From assembly GCF_030272615.1 (NCBI RefSeq), contig NC_081407.1:146199744-146257743 (forward strand): a stretch of 58,000 nucleotides of DNA, written 5' to 3'. The position numbers and the translations under genes are program-made. The stretch is from Cryptomeria japonica (lineage: Eukaryota > Streptophyta > Pinopsida > Cupressales > Cupressaceae). Under the pieces are notes generated by a model. That model was given only the letters and a program-made list of their open reading frames with translations, had not been told where the DNA came from and ran no database searches. Shown here piece by piece: positions 33,559 to 45,549 of the stretch (positions within the stretch are counted from its first letter, which is position 1; each line of letters starts with the position of its first letter).

Positions 33559-34870
33559 TTGTGATGGCTCATGTTCAAGGAACGTGTTAAATATGTCTTT
33601 TAGTTGAGTACTGAAGATCATTGTATTGCATTTCAGGATCAAAAGTATTTCATGAGTATACCCATAAGAGTTCTTATTATTGTAAAACAATAATAACAAA
33701 AAATTATGTGTTTATATCATTGTCATTATTGGTTATTTCAACCTAACTCTGTGAATGGATAAGGGACAAGTCAACTGGGTCTTCTTGTGCAAGCCTTGGA
33801 GGGACCCAATTTTCAAAATATGATAAATCTTTACCTTGCTTTATGTTTTGTCTTGCTCTATGAATCATTGTGTTCTCCATGCTTATCAATGAAGTTTTCC
33901 CAACATCTGAGCCAGTTTTGAGTAATATTTCATGTTTCTTGGCATAATTTGGTGAGAACATCATCTGTTATGCAACATCTTGTTGAGTGTGTGATCGAAT
34001 TCTTTGGTGTTGCTTAGAGGGTCACCCCCTAGTTCCAACAAAGCCTCAAGTATAGGGGAAATGCTTATTTCCTATTAGTTGATCAAGTCTAATGTTAGGA
34101 TTGAATATGAAGACTAGCTAACTCTTAGATCTTAACATTTTGTTGATTTAGGAACCAACAAAATGGATGGCATATAAAAATTTACCAAGAAAGTATCCTT
34201 AACTTCTCCCTAAATAATGTTGTGTTGAGGATATGTCTTCATATACCAATATATTTCATCATTTCTCATAGAGGACACAAATTCCAGTTATCTCTTCTAA
34301 TCTTCTTGTACACATTTTCTCTCCATAGGCATTCAAATAGGAACACATTGACTGCAATTTCAATGTTGTCCTAGCTAAAGACTGGTATATTGACCGAGGC
34401 TTCCATTTTATGCAATTTCTTTGATTTAGGTTTCTAATTTTGGGGATTTTCATTTTTTGCCTTCTTAATATTTTAACTATCTAGGGATTCTCTTCTCTAC
34501 CCTTATCTCTCTTCAATTTAATATCAAAGAATTGCTTCCCAATACCTCTTTCCATGAAACTTCTTGCTCTACTTTTTCTTCTTTCTTTGATTCCTCTCTC
34601 CTCTACAGTATCTCTTGCACCAAATTTCTCCTACTCTTATATTGTTGTGGGGATGTATACTAGTTAAGGGATTGTGATTGGACTCAAAATAATATTTCCT
34701 ATTTTTATTTTTAAGTGACATTTGATTGTTTAGTGACCTCAAATATTTGCCCAAAATAATTTAACTTCATCTTTTTTATTTTTCTCCTTTTTATTCATAA
34801 TTTCCTTACACTTTTATTAACTAATTCCTCCAAATATTCTTTCTTGAAGGGTCAAATATCTAGAGCTTTC
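33559..34870. other. No recognisable feature
   Basis: AT-rich DNA with short minus-strand frames (for example 33964-33743 and 34453-34259) that I cannot assign. Confidence 0.4.
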
Positions 34871-35402
34871 ATTGTTAGATAGAGACAAACCTATCTCAAT
34901 GATCATTATGAGACCATTTAATCCTATGTTCCCTTTGCTACATGGATCCATTGATCTTGTGGAGATTCATGGATACTATTCTATTATGGGTCTTGCATTC
35001 TATAGTTCTCTCTTTTATCTCTATCTATTGGGAGTATGTGGATAACAAGGTATATGTGGTGATATAGGCTTAAGAATCCTATTTAGATTTGGTACATCTT
35101 AGCACCAACAAAGAGATATGTGAGCATACTCTAGAGGCATTCAAGTTTACTCTATTTTTCCACCTTTGGAGTGGGAATTAAGTAGAATTATAACATAGGG
35201 GTTCCTTCTTTCGAAATGGAGATGATTGTTAGATAGAGATTAACCTATATCAATTATCATTATGAAAGCATTTGATCCTACATTTCCTTTATTACATGGA
35301 TCAATTTTCCTTGTGGATATTGATGTATACTATTCTATTATAGGGATTGCATGTCATAGTCCTCTCTTTTTTCTTTATCTATTGAGAGTGTGTGGATAAT
35401 AG
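34871..35402. repeat. ~180 bp direct duplication
   Basis: 34871-35050 and 35224-35402 share ATTGTTAGATAGAGA...AACCTAT, TACTATTCTATTAT, TCTCTCTTTT and TGTGGATAA in the same order, at roughly 80% identity. They are spaced about 353 bp apart. Confidence 0.8.
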
Positions 35403-36735
35403 GGCATATGCAATGATAAAAGGGGAATCATCCTCTTTTTAAAGAGACGATTTTCTTCGGAAGAGACTTTTTATGTACATGGGCACCTCATCAAGGTTCA
35501 TTTATTGGCATCCATACTATCACAAAACTAAATTACACTTAAGGGTATTTTAGTACAATTTTTTGTTTTCCCATTATTGAGATTATAATTTTTTTCCACA
35601 TGCTTGTCTAGCTAGCTTAAGTTGTTAGGATTAGATCATTATGAAGGTAGATGTCATCTTCTAGGAAGGAAACTCCCACCTATTTTTGGTAGTTGGAACT
35701 AATTCTCCTAATGATTATATTTTTCTCCTCTCTTATCTATTTCTACTCAATCACCTTACATGATTTATCATATATTCCCAAGCTTTTAGCTATGTGTATT
35801 ATTTCTTTGATTCATACTAATCTCATAAACATTTCATTTTTAAATCGCCCTTCTTTTCATTATTTTTATCTTAGATGATTTGTTGAGTGAGAGTGATGTG
35901 ATTTATCCTTGCACTACTAGTTGTTAGCACTTTTTCAGATTTTATACAATCTAATAGATTGTGTATATTGTGAATGCTCAATTATTTTTTAATTCTAATT
36001 GAAAAACTTTAAATACTACAATTTTAATAAAATGTGAAAGCGTCACTTTCTTTCTATATACCAAATAAAAAGACAATAATAATAATAAATAACAAAAATT
36101 AAACTAAAAAGATGATAAAAATAAAAAATTGACTATAAAAAAATGTTGAATAACAAACAACTGAATAAAACTTCAATTATATAAATTAACATCACACCAC
36201 TTGAAAAATACTTAAATCGCACTACTCCCATTCCCGTTCCAATCTGAAATGCTAATATGCTCACAAATCTAATTCATAAAGCTAATTCCTAATATAATTG
36301 AAGTTTATTTTTGATACGTAAGTGCACACAATTATCTAATTAATAATATATTATATAGTAAATATAGTTTAAAATTATTAATAATTATTATTATAATATG
36401 GTAATATATTAAATATTAATATGTTGATAGAAAATAGAGGTCTAAAAAAGAGTCAATTAAAAAAAAACTCACTAAATATTAATGTTAAATATATTATATA
36501 TTTAATACTTATTTAGTATTATTTAAAATTATTATATTAAACATATTATATGATTTAAATTATACATTTAATAGTTATTAGTATTATATAATATTTAATT
36601 TGACTAATATTTAATATATTCAAGCTATTATTTAATAATTATTTAAAATAATATTTACTATCTTTCTTTATTAATTAATATTTTTTAAAATTATTAAATA
36701 ATAATTTAAATCCTATATTATATAATATATATATA
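35403..36735. other. AT-rich region without genes
   Basis: Becomes extremely AT-rich from about 36000. It appears to be the same AT-rich locus that continues at 43400-43586 and 49759-49880, now split by the two LINEs. Confidence 0.5.
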
Positions 36736-36753
36736 GATTGTAGAGAAAAAAAG

Positions 36754-38112
36754 ATGGAGCGTAGAGAAGAGCAGGTTCACGAGGAAGGGCAAGTGCATGA
36801 GGCCAGATGGGAGACTAGATTCAATCTAGAAAATAGATATAAGAGAAGCTCGCATGGCGACCAAGACAAATAGAAAAATGCAAAATGGAAAGTTTTTGAT
36901 GTGGATTGGGAGGAGAATATTATCTCCGAACATGAAGAGATTTGAGAAGACATCCTCCCCAGTGACCACTACTTAGAAACGAAATCCAAAGATAATCTCA
37001 GAAACCCTAAACAGAGCGTAGTGGATTTATCGAAGGAAGTAGCAGATGACAGATCTATCTTCGAAAACCATGCAATCATTGGAAGAATTGTTGGCCCTAA
37101 ATTTACTAGAACTTCAATCAGGTCTTGGGCGGATGAGCATTGGGGTAAGCATGTCGCCATTAAATTCTTGCTGAGAGGTTTCTTTGTTGCAGTTTTCACG
37201 GAGGCAGAGGAGAAAGGTAGGATTCTCTGCTCTCAAAACTGGTACTTGGATAGCCACCCAATATATTTACAGCCCTAGTCTCCTAATTTCGATCCTACTC
37301 ATTTGGCGATATATGATAAACCCTTATGGATCCATTTATTTAATCTACCTTCATAATATTGGAGCAACCCTTGTTTAGAGCGAATAGGTCAGACTCTGGG
37401 CATGCTTCTAGAAATCGATGAATCAATCATTGACGCGGATCTATACACTTATGCCAGATTAAAAATTGCAGCGGTAAAAGAAATCCCTTCTTCTATTTCC
37501 ATTATAACAAAAGAGGGGAGATGGGTTCAACAGGTGGAGATCGAAAAAGACATCACACCATGTACTAGATGTGGTAGTAGGCGACATCCTATTGAGAGGT
37601 GTGGGATGTTCCTCAGGAAAGTGTTGAAAAAGCCCCCTAATAAATCCAACAAAGTATGGAACCAAAAGCCTCCAGGGAAGACAGAAAAACTTCTACTGAT
37701 TGGCCCAAATTCTGGCAACATCAATTTGCTCCCAAAGGACTTATCCCAATAAAATAGTACTTCCTCAGAAGTTTCCATCTACAATAATATTCCTTCCCAT
37801 GATCCATCAGGACTGTTATCCCCTCCCCCCGTGCCCAATCAGGACGTTACCAAGGAGGATAGGCTTTCTATGGAAGGGTCTGAATCCTCATGGCCAGATG
37901 ATGAAACGAAAAATTTGGATGATTTGGATATTCTAGATCCTAGATGCATTAGTCAATCTGCAAATGCACTCTTGGGTAGATCCAAAGGATCTAAGGGATG
38001 CAGAAGCCACAAAGCTATCAGAGAACAAAGAGCCCATGAAAATGGAATTGTCAGCGTTCTGGATTATCTTAAAGTATCCAAGGGAGGAAAGACCTCCCTT
38101 GGGGAAAGATGA
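36754..38112 (+). pseudogene. LINE 1 ORF1 (DUF4283 / CCHC zinc knuckle)
   Basis: The start is at ATG 36754 (MERREEQVHEEGQVHEARWE). The RNA-binding DUF4283-like domain covers about 37021-37560: RSWADEHWGKHVAIKFLLRG, NWYLDSHPIYLQP*SPNF and LERIGQTLGMLLEIDE. The knuckle CTRCGSRRHPIERC (37561) is an intact CX2CX4HX4C. Stops at about 36870, 36943, 37276 and 37356, plus TAA at about 37750, interrupt it. An acidic, low-complexity tail (SWPDDETKNLDDLDILDP) runs to TGA 38110-38112. Confidence 0.85.
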
Positions 38113-41100
38113 GAAGTTCCTCTTGGAATGTCACAGCTTTAGCCGCCCCTGACAAAAGACGCTTGGTCAAAGGACCATGATCAAGCTTGCGTCAAATATG
38201 TTTTTGCTGCAAGAAACTAAGTTTAATCTAGAGAAGGCTTTGGAATTTTAAAAAAAATTCTATTACTGGGATGGTATGTTTTAGGAGGCTCGAGGCTTGG
38301 CAAGAGGTCTTGGGATCCTATGGAACCCGTCATACATCAAGGTAAGTCTTATCACTTCCCATGAGATTTGGATGGCATGTTCTGTTAAATGTAAAAAGTC
38401 AAACCTGTGTTTCCCAATGTTCAACATCTATCAACCAATCAAAACAAAAGACAAGCGTAAGGTATGGTGTGAGGTGACTAAATTGGCTCTTAGGTTGGAT
38501 TTGGGGAAAATTGTCATGGCAAGGGATTTCAATGCTATTCTTAGTGTAGAGGACAAAAGAGGTGGTTTAAGGAAGCCTTCTAAGGTGACCGAAGATTTTA
38601 GGTATTTTGTAACCAATTGTAAAGTGGTTGATATCATCCCCAAGAATGGGTATTTTACTTGGAATAATAGAAGGCGAGACTTTGCGAATATTGCTGAAAG
38701 GTTGGACAGGTTCTTAATAGGGGAGTGGTGGATGTTAAGTCATCATTCAATCTACTCTGCTATCGAACCCCAAAGTGGGTCAGATCACTATCCCATATCA
38801 CTAAACATAGGGCATGACACTGAGCAGCAAAAGAATTATTTTAAATTTCTAAGTATGTGGTGGCAGGACCCAACACTTCTCAATCATATTAAGAGTTGGT
38901 GGATTGAAAGTAATGTCTTCTCTGGATTCCCTAGCTTCAAATTCACCAAAAGGTTACAATACATCAAAAGGAGATTAAAGGACTGGAACCAAACCTCCTT
39001 CAAAAACGTCTTCACAGAAAAATATAGGATTGAAGAAGAATTAGAAGTAGTTAACTCATTAGTGATGGCCCATGGAATGACAAATGTGGAATTCGAAGCT
39101 GAAAAATCCCTCAAGAATTAGTGTTCTGAGATTCTGCGGAGAGAAGATTTGTACTAGAGGGACAAGGCGAGGGAGCATTGGATTGCTGAGGGAGATATGA
39201 ACACCAAATTTTTCCATGCTTCTGTCAAAGCAAGAAAAAGAACCAACGAAATCTATTCGATCCAAGATATGATTAACTCCTCGGTCCATACTCCTAAGGA
39301 AATAGAACAAGTAGCTCTAGATTATTTCAAGAGGCTATTGGGAGACGGCAGGGTGGATGAGTCCACCTCCTCCCCGGCTCTTGACAACATTATTCACCCA
39401 ATCCTATCTGATGAGGATGGAAAGTTGTTGATGGCCCCTTTTACCTTAGATGAGGTTAAATCGGCCACCTTTGCACTGTACCCGAACAAGGTGACTGGTC
39501 TGGATGGGTTAAATGTTGATTTCTTTCAAAAATACTTGGAATTTTTGGGGGTGGATTTATGGAGGGTGTTTGAAGATTTCAGGAAGGGTGGAAAACTTGT
39601 CAAAGAGATAAATCATACCCTGATTTGCCTTATTCCCAAGAAAGTGGAGTGCACTTCTATGAAGGATTTTCGACCGATATCTCTATGCAACACACTGTAC
39701 AAGATCATCTCCAAAGCTCTAGCAGAGAGACTTAAATCTTTGCTTCCCAAGCTGATTTCAGAGCACCAGAATGGTTTTACCCCAGGAAGGGAGATAGCTG
39801 ATAGTATTATCCTTCTTTCAGAAGTCATACACACCATGCATAAAGAGAAGATGGGAGGAATGGCAGTTAAGTTGGATGTGAAAAAATCTTATGACCAGGT
39901 GGTATGGAAGTTCCTTCTCTGTGTCCTTGAAAAATTTGGTTTCCTCCCCAATGGATTGCTTCCATTAAGTTTTGTATCTCTTCGGTCAATTTCTCTATGT
40001 TGGTTAATGGGAGTGTTTGCGGTTTTTTTCCTACCACTAATAGCCTGAGACAAGGTGACCCCCTCTCCCCTTCAATTTTCATCATTATGGCAAAAGTTCT
40101 GGGAAGATTAATTTAGAAAAAACACGTGCAAGGGAAATGGAAAGGCGTCTATATTCATGATCAACTAAGTGCCATCACACACTCTCAATTTGTAGATGAC
40201 ATGATGGTTTTTGGGGAGGCCTCTGTGGTGGAAGCTAGATGCATATTAGAAACCTTGGACCAGTATTCGGAACTCTCGAGCCAAGTAATGAACAGGGATA
40301 AGTCACAACTTTTTCTTTTTAACACTTGCAGACAAATGCAGACAAGAATCTCGGGTCTCTTGGGGATCAAAATAGAGGCACTTCCTATGAAATACTTGGG
40401 CATTAAAATGGACAAGGGATGTCGTCAAACTCATATTTGGGAGGATGTGACACAATCTTGTGTGGCCAAATCATCACAATGGAAGAATAGATGGTTATCT
40501 CAGGCTGGGCGTCTCACAATGATCCAATCAATTCTGTCTGCTATTCCAATCTATAGCATGTCATGCTTTAGAATGCCACAGGCAATTGGAAAGAACTTAG
40601 ATAACTTGTTGAGAAAATTTGTGTGGGAAGGGGCTAAAGATGCTAGCAGAATTCCCCTCATCAACTGGGAAACGATGTGTTATAACAAAGAATCGGGGGG
40701 CAGGTTTAAGGAAAATGGATCTCCAAAACATTTCCCTTGGTGCAAAACTTTCTTGGAAGATGTATCGGGAACCTCAAAAACTCTGGTGCAAAATATTTCA
40801 AAAGAAGTATCTTGATACGAATCAACTGGATAGAATTCTTACAATGGCAAATGCAGACAGAGGTTTTGCTTCTTGGAATTTTCTATGGGATTGTAGATTC
40901 TTGATAACAAACCACATCTCTTGGCATATCGGGCGAGGGAACAGAGAAAAATTCTAGAAGGACTCATGGGAGGGTGAACCAGCATTAAATAAAATATTTG
41001 TCGATCAGGATTGGATTAACATAATAAAAGACCGATACGGTTCTTATGTTGGGGACTACTTTGATATAGATTCCTCTAATGGTAGTATCAGAAATTAGAA

Positions 41101-42333
41101 ACAGGTGGATATTGGATGTCAGGTAATTTGCGATCAGCTAAGATCCATACTTAGCAGAATAAATATTCCAGTGTCCAACGAAGAAGATAGTATCTTCTGG
41201 TGCAGCTCGAAGTTAGGTGAGTACAGTGTGAAATTGGGATATAAGGTCCAAAGGGCAAAAGGCCCATACACTGACTAGCCATCTAAGTTGTGCTAGCACA
41301 ATAGACTTCTCCCCAAGGCTGCAACCTTTCTATGGATCGCTCTACATAATAGAATCCTCATAGGGGATAGGCTCAAACTGATATGAATCTTTGGCCCAAG
41401 CATATGTGTCTTATGTAAGAATGTGGAAGAATCTGTTGACCATCTACTATATACTTGCCCAATGGCAGAGGTCTCTTGGAACTGGTTTTTAGATAAAATT
41501 AACTACACTACCATTAGGAATTTGAAGTTGAAGGATTTCCTTGCCTCGTGGCCTTCAAATAGATCTTCAATGTGGAGTGACATTTGGACTACAGGCCCAT
41601 CCATGATCACTTGGCATATATGGAAGGAAAGGAATAGAAGAATTTTTAAAGAAAAGTGTCTTCCAATGGACAGACTCATTGAGTGTATCAAAGTGTCAAT
41701 AGAAGAAATGATCAATGGGAAGCAGAAAAAGAAGATCCAACACTATAATGAATGGTACAGAAGTATGGATAAAAATTGGCTCCTGGTCACCCCTTCTCAG
41801 TTGCCTAAGCTATCTGTCAAGAAACGCAATAGAAAACATATCAGATGGAAGGCACCCCTATGGGATGGTTGAAGCTGAATTTTGATGGTGCATGTCAAGG
41901 CAACCCCGGGGTTTCTAGTTTTGGGGCTGTAATATGTAACAGTGAAGGTAAGTTATTATTGGGCATTTATGGGGCCATGGGGGTGGCCGCTACTAATGAA
42001 GCAGAAATTCAGGCCCTCTTGGAAGGCCTTAAACTATGCGTCACCAATAAAATGACCAAGATAGTCATTGAAGGGGACTCCTTAGTTATTATCCAATGGA
42101 TTATTAAAAGGGGTTTCCAGAGCAGGAACCTAAACAAATGGGTCCCATGCATATCCCGACTTCTCACTAATATCGGCCATTATGAAATTGCTCACACATA
42201 TAGAGAGGGCAATTGGGTGGCGGACTATGTTGCTAATATGGGAACTGACATCCTCCATGGTACTGTCACTTTTGATATACACTCAATCTTAGATTCAATC
42301 TGGGATCTTATCAAAGTTGATCACACTCAGTAA
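38109..42333 (+). pseudogene. LINE 1 ORF2: endonuclease, reverse transcriptase, zf-RVT, RNase H
   Basis: ATG at 38109 overlaps the ORF1 stop as ATGA. Endonuclease: SSWNVTALAAPDKRRLVKG, FLLQETK, MARDFNAIL, YFTWNN and SGSDHYPISL (to about 38810). RT: NKVTGLDGLNVDFFQK, KDFRPISLCNTLYKIISKAL, GFTPGREIADSI, MAVKLDVKKSYDQV, RQGDPLSP and QFVDDMMVFG (FADD-type box with Ala to Val). zf-RVT around 41290-41480: CVLCKNVEESVDHLLYTC. RNase H 41845-42333: LNFDGACQGNPG, TNEAEIQALLEGL, VIEGDS and REGNWVADYVAN, keeping the D-E-D-D acidic residues. Stops and frameshifts occur at about 38250, 39121, 39155, 40110, 40690, 40957 and 41275. Confidence 0.9.
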
Positions 42334-42617
42334 GGCTTCCCTGACGGCTCTAGTTTCGGGGGCTTGATAGGACACTATTGGGATTCAGGGTCTATTTTTG
42401 ATCATTGCACCCTTGAGGGCAGTAGGAGATATAGCCAAGTGGCCCAAAAACATAGTAGAACTATAGACAATTCTGACACTTTCTGATTTCTTGGTTACAT
42501 GATAGATTCCCCAATCCTCATTGAGGAGAGTGCGGTCTAGATGAAGCTTCTAGATTGGGATGTTTGTTTCTATTTATGTGGTCGATATTTGTATGCTTCT
42601 ATATCTGAATTGTCTTC

Positions 42618-43276
42618 TTCTGAGTAGGGAGTGTGGAAAATATGGCCTACTTTGGAAGCATTTCATGTGTTAACTGTGAGGAGGATCTGAGGGGACAGCT
42701 GCAAAATTTGTTCTTCATAGTGGATGTGACCTATGACGCCATGGAGGGACTGATAGGTGTGGCCCTCATTCATCAAAGGCACTGTGCGACTCAAAGATCC
42801 TTGAAGCCATGCTAATCTCGGTGGTAGATGTCCTAGAGTCAAGTGAAATAATGGTTGGGCTTCTTGGTAGGTTCGTTAAACCCTTGGTGGTGGACGAAGT
42901 GGCTAATTGTATTCTAAGTTTGCCATCTGATCGTAGGCTTAGTATCCTAAAAGTTTATTTCCAGATGGAACTCTACCTGCCATCAAACAGTTTAGATGAT
43001 GGGTCGTCTAAGGAGGATGGGGAGGAGTCGGACAATGACAGGCACAGCTGGGCTATGGAAAAATATCTGGTGAAGATGGATAAGTAGGAAAAGATGAAAA
43101 TCTTCAGTGATAATGCATGGGAGGTGTTTTGTTGCGCAGTTATGAATGGAAACATGGAGCCCTTCAAGAGAGTTACCCGATCAGAGGAGTGGTGGTTGTC
43201 TATCCAATCGACCAATAATGTTATCCATGTTAGGGAATGTACTTTTGTTATTCTACAAGCATTGTGTGGCAATTAG
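42618..43276 (+). pseudogene. Extra 3' open region of LINE 1, function unknown
   Basis: Downstream of the RNase H the frame reads ENMAYFGSISCVNCEEDLRG and VDVTYDAMEGLIGVALIH. After a frameshift near 42790 it reads LEAMLISVVDVLESSEIMVG, VVDEVANCILSLPSDRRLS, an acidic stretch DDGSSKEDGEESDND, a TAG at 43085, and MKIFSDNAWEVFCCAVMNGN to the end TAG at 43274. The composition looks coding for about 220 residues. I do not recognise the family. It could be a third ORF of this LINE family or a transduced piece of host sequence. Confidence 0.5.
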
Positions 43277-43399
43277 CAGTAGATAGGCATACGAGGGCTA
43301 GATTATGACATTTTTGTTTTAGCATTTTATGTAATCTTTTTAATATTAATATAGGGCGCTATCCCCACACTTGATAGCACTTATCCAAATATATATATA

Positions 43400-43586
43400 T
43401 ATAAATAAATTTAAAATAATATATTATATATTAATGAAAATAATTAAATATATAATATATGTAATCATATAATATATTTAATATTTATAATTACATAATA
43501 ATAATTCATATATATAATTCACACACAATTAATAATTATTAACACTAAATATTATATATCATTATACAAATATATTAATAATCAAA
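43400..43586. other. AT-rich spacer between the two LINEs
   Basis: About 190 bp of nearly pure A/T; nothing else visible. Confidence 0.6.
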
Positions 43587-43849
43587 ATATTATTAATTAG
43601 ACTACGAATTTCAGGGTTTGCAAACTCTCAATCTGGCTGTAAGTGGACCTTTTGAGGCAACCTAAGTGACATGGACACTGAGGCATCTCTATGGAGGGGT
43701 TAAAATCTCCTCCACCCGATTTGACTTCCCTTCTTTGTTGCTCTGTTTCTCGATTATCTTTAACTCTGCAAATTTATTACTTTGGGCTTCATTTAATTAT
43801 AAACGTTGTCGCCTACCTTGTCGCTTGTGCGACTTAATCCTGGTTCCCT

Positions 43850-45537
43850 ATGGAGCCAGAATCGGATGGCGCTGCCATTAATGGCCCTAAATCCACAGCT
43901 CAAACTAAACCTCCTCTGAAAAAATCCTTCATCGAAACTGTCGCCCTGCCTGCAAATGGAATCAACCCTAGCGCACGATTTTTTAAGGTTTCTAGCAACA
44001 AACGACCTGGTGAGGAAGGTAAGTGCCCTAGCACTACTTCGAACTCCTTCTACATCTTGCCAAATAATGAAATGATGAATGAAATTACTTTAGAAAAGGC
44101 TAGGTTAAGTAACACGGCCATTTTCTTTGCGTGTGTTGATATTGAGAAATGTCTGCCTAGGAAATTTTTAGATGATTGGTTTCATAATCTCTGGAATTTG
44201 AAACTAGGGCTTAAGATATCATTCTTAGGCAAATACAGAAGGGTCTTTACCTTATTTTCTTTAACACTCATGAGGCTCAAAGTGAGGCACTAAAATGTCA
44301 ATACTGGACAGTTGGGAATACTTCCTTCCATGCCCTAGCATGGTCTTCGGAGGCGGTTAGTGAAGAGGTTCTCGCACTATCCTCCCCCAAATGGGTCATC
44401 CTTAAGGATGTCCCTCCCTTTATCTATCATTTTCTTCCCCAAATAATGGAGCCTTTTCGAAAAACAATCCGTATTGATGAGATGACCTGCTTGGTACCTA
44501 ACCTGGATGCCAGAATGCTTGTATCAATTAAGCCAGGGCTTGATATTGCTCTATCTCTAACCCTAAACATCAATGGAGAAACCTTTGTTTGCCCTATTGA
44601 AATGCTTGGAGGCTTAAATCCCTACTTTCTCTACAAGAAAGAAGGGCATCTTCAGAAAAATTGCCCAATCATCAATCGCAGAAAATAAAAAACTCAACAT
44701 TAATTTAACTGATACATCCTCAAACCCTAGAACCAATACTAATCAAGATTCATCCACCCCACTCTCTGTTAACGAAGAAGCTACTATACCCGTCAACAAT
44801 CTGATGGAATTAATATGCATATTGACCATGTGCCCCTTGTCTTTGAACCCCTTGGTCCTACCTTAGACCCCCCAAATGGTCCTGTAGAATTGCCCTCTGA
44901 CTGCTTTCAGTTGGTCACCTCTAGAAAGCAAAGGTGGAAAATTAACAACCAGAACACCCAAACTCAAATCCAACCTAGTTTCCCAATTACCAACCAATTG
45001 ACGGGCAATTGCAATTACCCTCTCCCTGCAAATAATGGCATACCCACTACCTCTCAAACCCCAGCTAACTCTATAGTTAAAAAAATGGTTAAAAATCTTG
45101 AGAACCCTAGTCAAGGTGCTGGTGATGCTAGCATCAGTGATAACCCTACAAGATTGATGCTCAGGTCTGGAACTCCCAATAACTCAAACTCTTCATCACT
45201 TGTAGGTCTTACCCTTGAGGTTAACATCACCAACCCCTCGACAACATCTATGCTCAAAGAGATAGAGGACAATCATGTTAATGAAGTGATCTATGCCAAT
45301 AAGGGTTTAGATAAAATCAGGTCTAGCACGATGCTCCTTGGCTTTCCAGACTCCCAGATGTCTGGGTCTAACATACGAGGAAATGCAGATACTAGGACTA
45401 AACCATCCGAAGTTAGTGAAGATGAGGATGACCTCATGAAAGGATCCTCCTTGGCTAAGAACAAAGGTAGGCCTATGGGCTCCAAGAATAAGAAGAAATC
45501 TGGAGATCCATGCGGTCTCCCTAATTGCCCTTCTTAA
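43850..45537 (+). pseudogene. LINE 2 ORF1 with inactivated zinc knuckle
   Basis: ATG 43850 (MEPESDGAAINGP). The DUF4283-like part (FYILPNNEMMNEITLEKARL, FLDDWFHNLWNLKLGLKISF) shifts frame near 44230 and continues CQYWTVGNTSFHALAW. The knuckle position reads PYFLYKKEGHLQKNCP (about 44620-44665): both leading Cys are Tyr, each a one-base G-to-A change. The tail (44815-45537) is Pro/Thr/Asn-rich, with a basic end GRPMGSKNKKKSGDP and TAA at 45535. Confidence 0.82.
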
Positions 45538-45549
45538 TCCTCCTCTCTA

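Larger units (their letters stand above)
36736..43387 (+). mobile_element. L1-type LINE 1 with C-terminal RNase H
   Basis: Full-length layout: short 5' leader, ORF1 (DUF4283 plus zinc knuckle), ORF2 (AP-like endonuclease, RT, zf-RVT, RNase H), a further 3' open region, and a 3' UTR ending ...GATAGCACTTATCCA. The repeat AATATATATATA at 36724-36735 and 43388-43399 is a possible target-site duplication, but it is low-complexity and so weak evidence. There are many stops and frameshifts. Confidence 0.88.

Noticed and set aside
27288-33563. Target-site duplication for the gypsy element (ttggt or tgaag against ttgtg)
   Set aside because: Only partly similar; not convincing.
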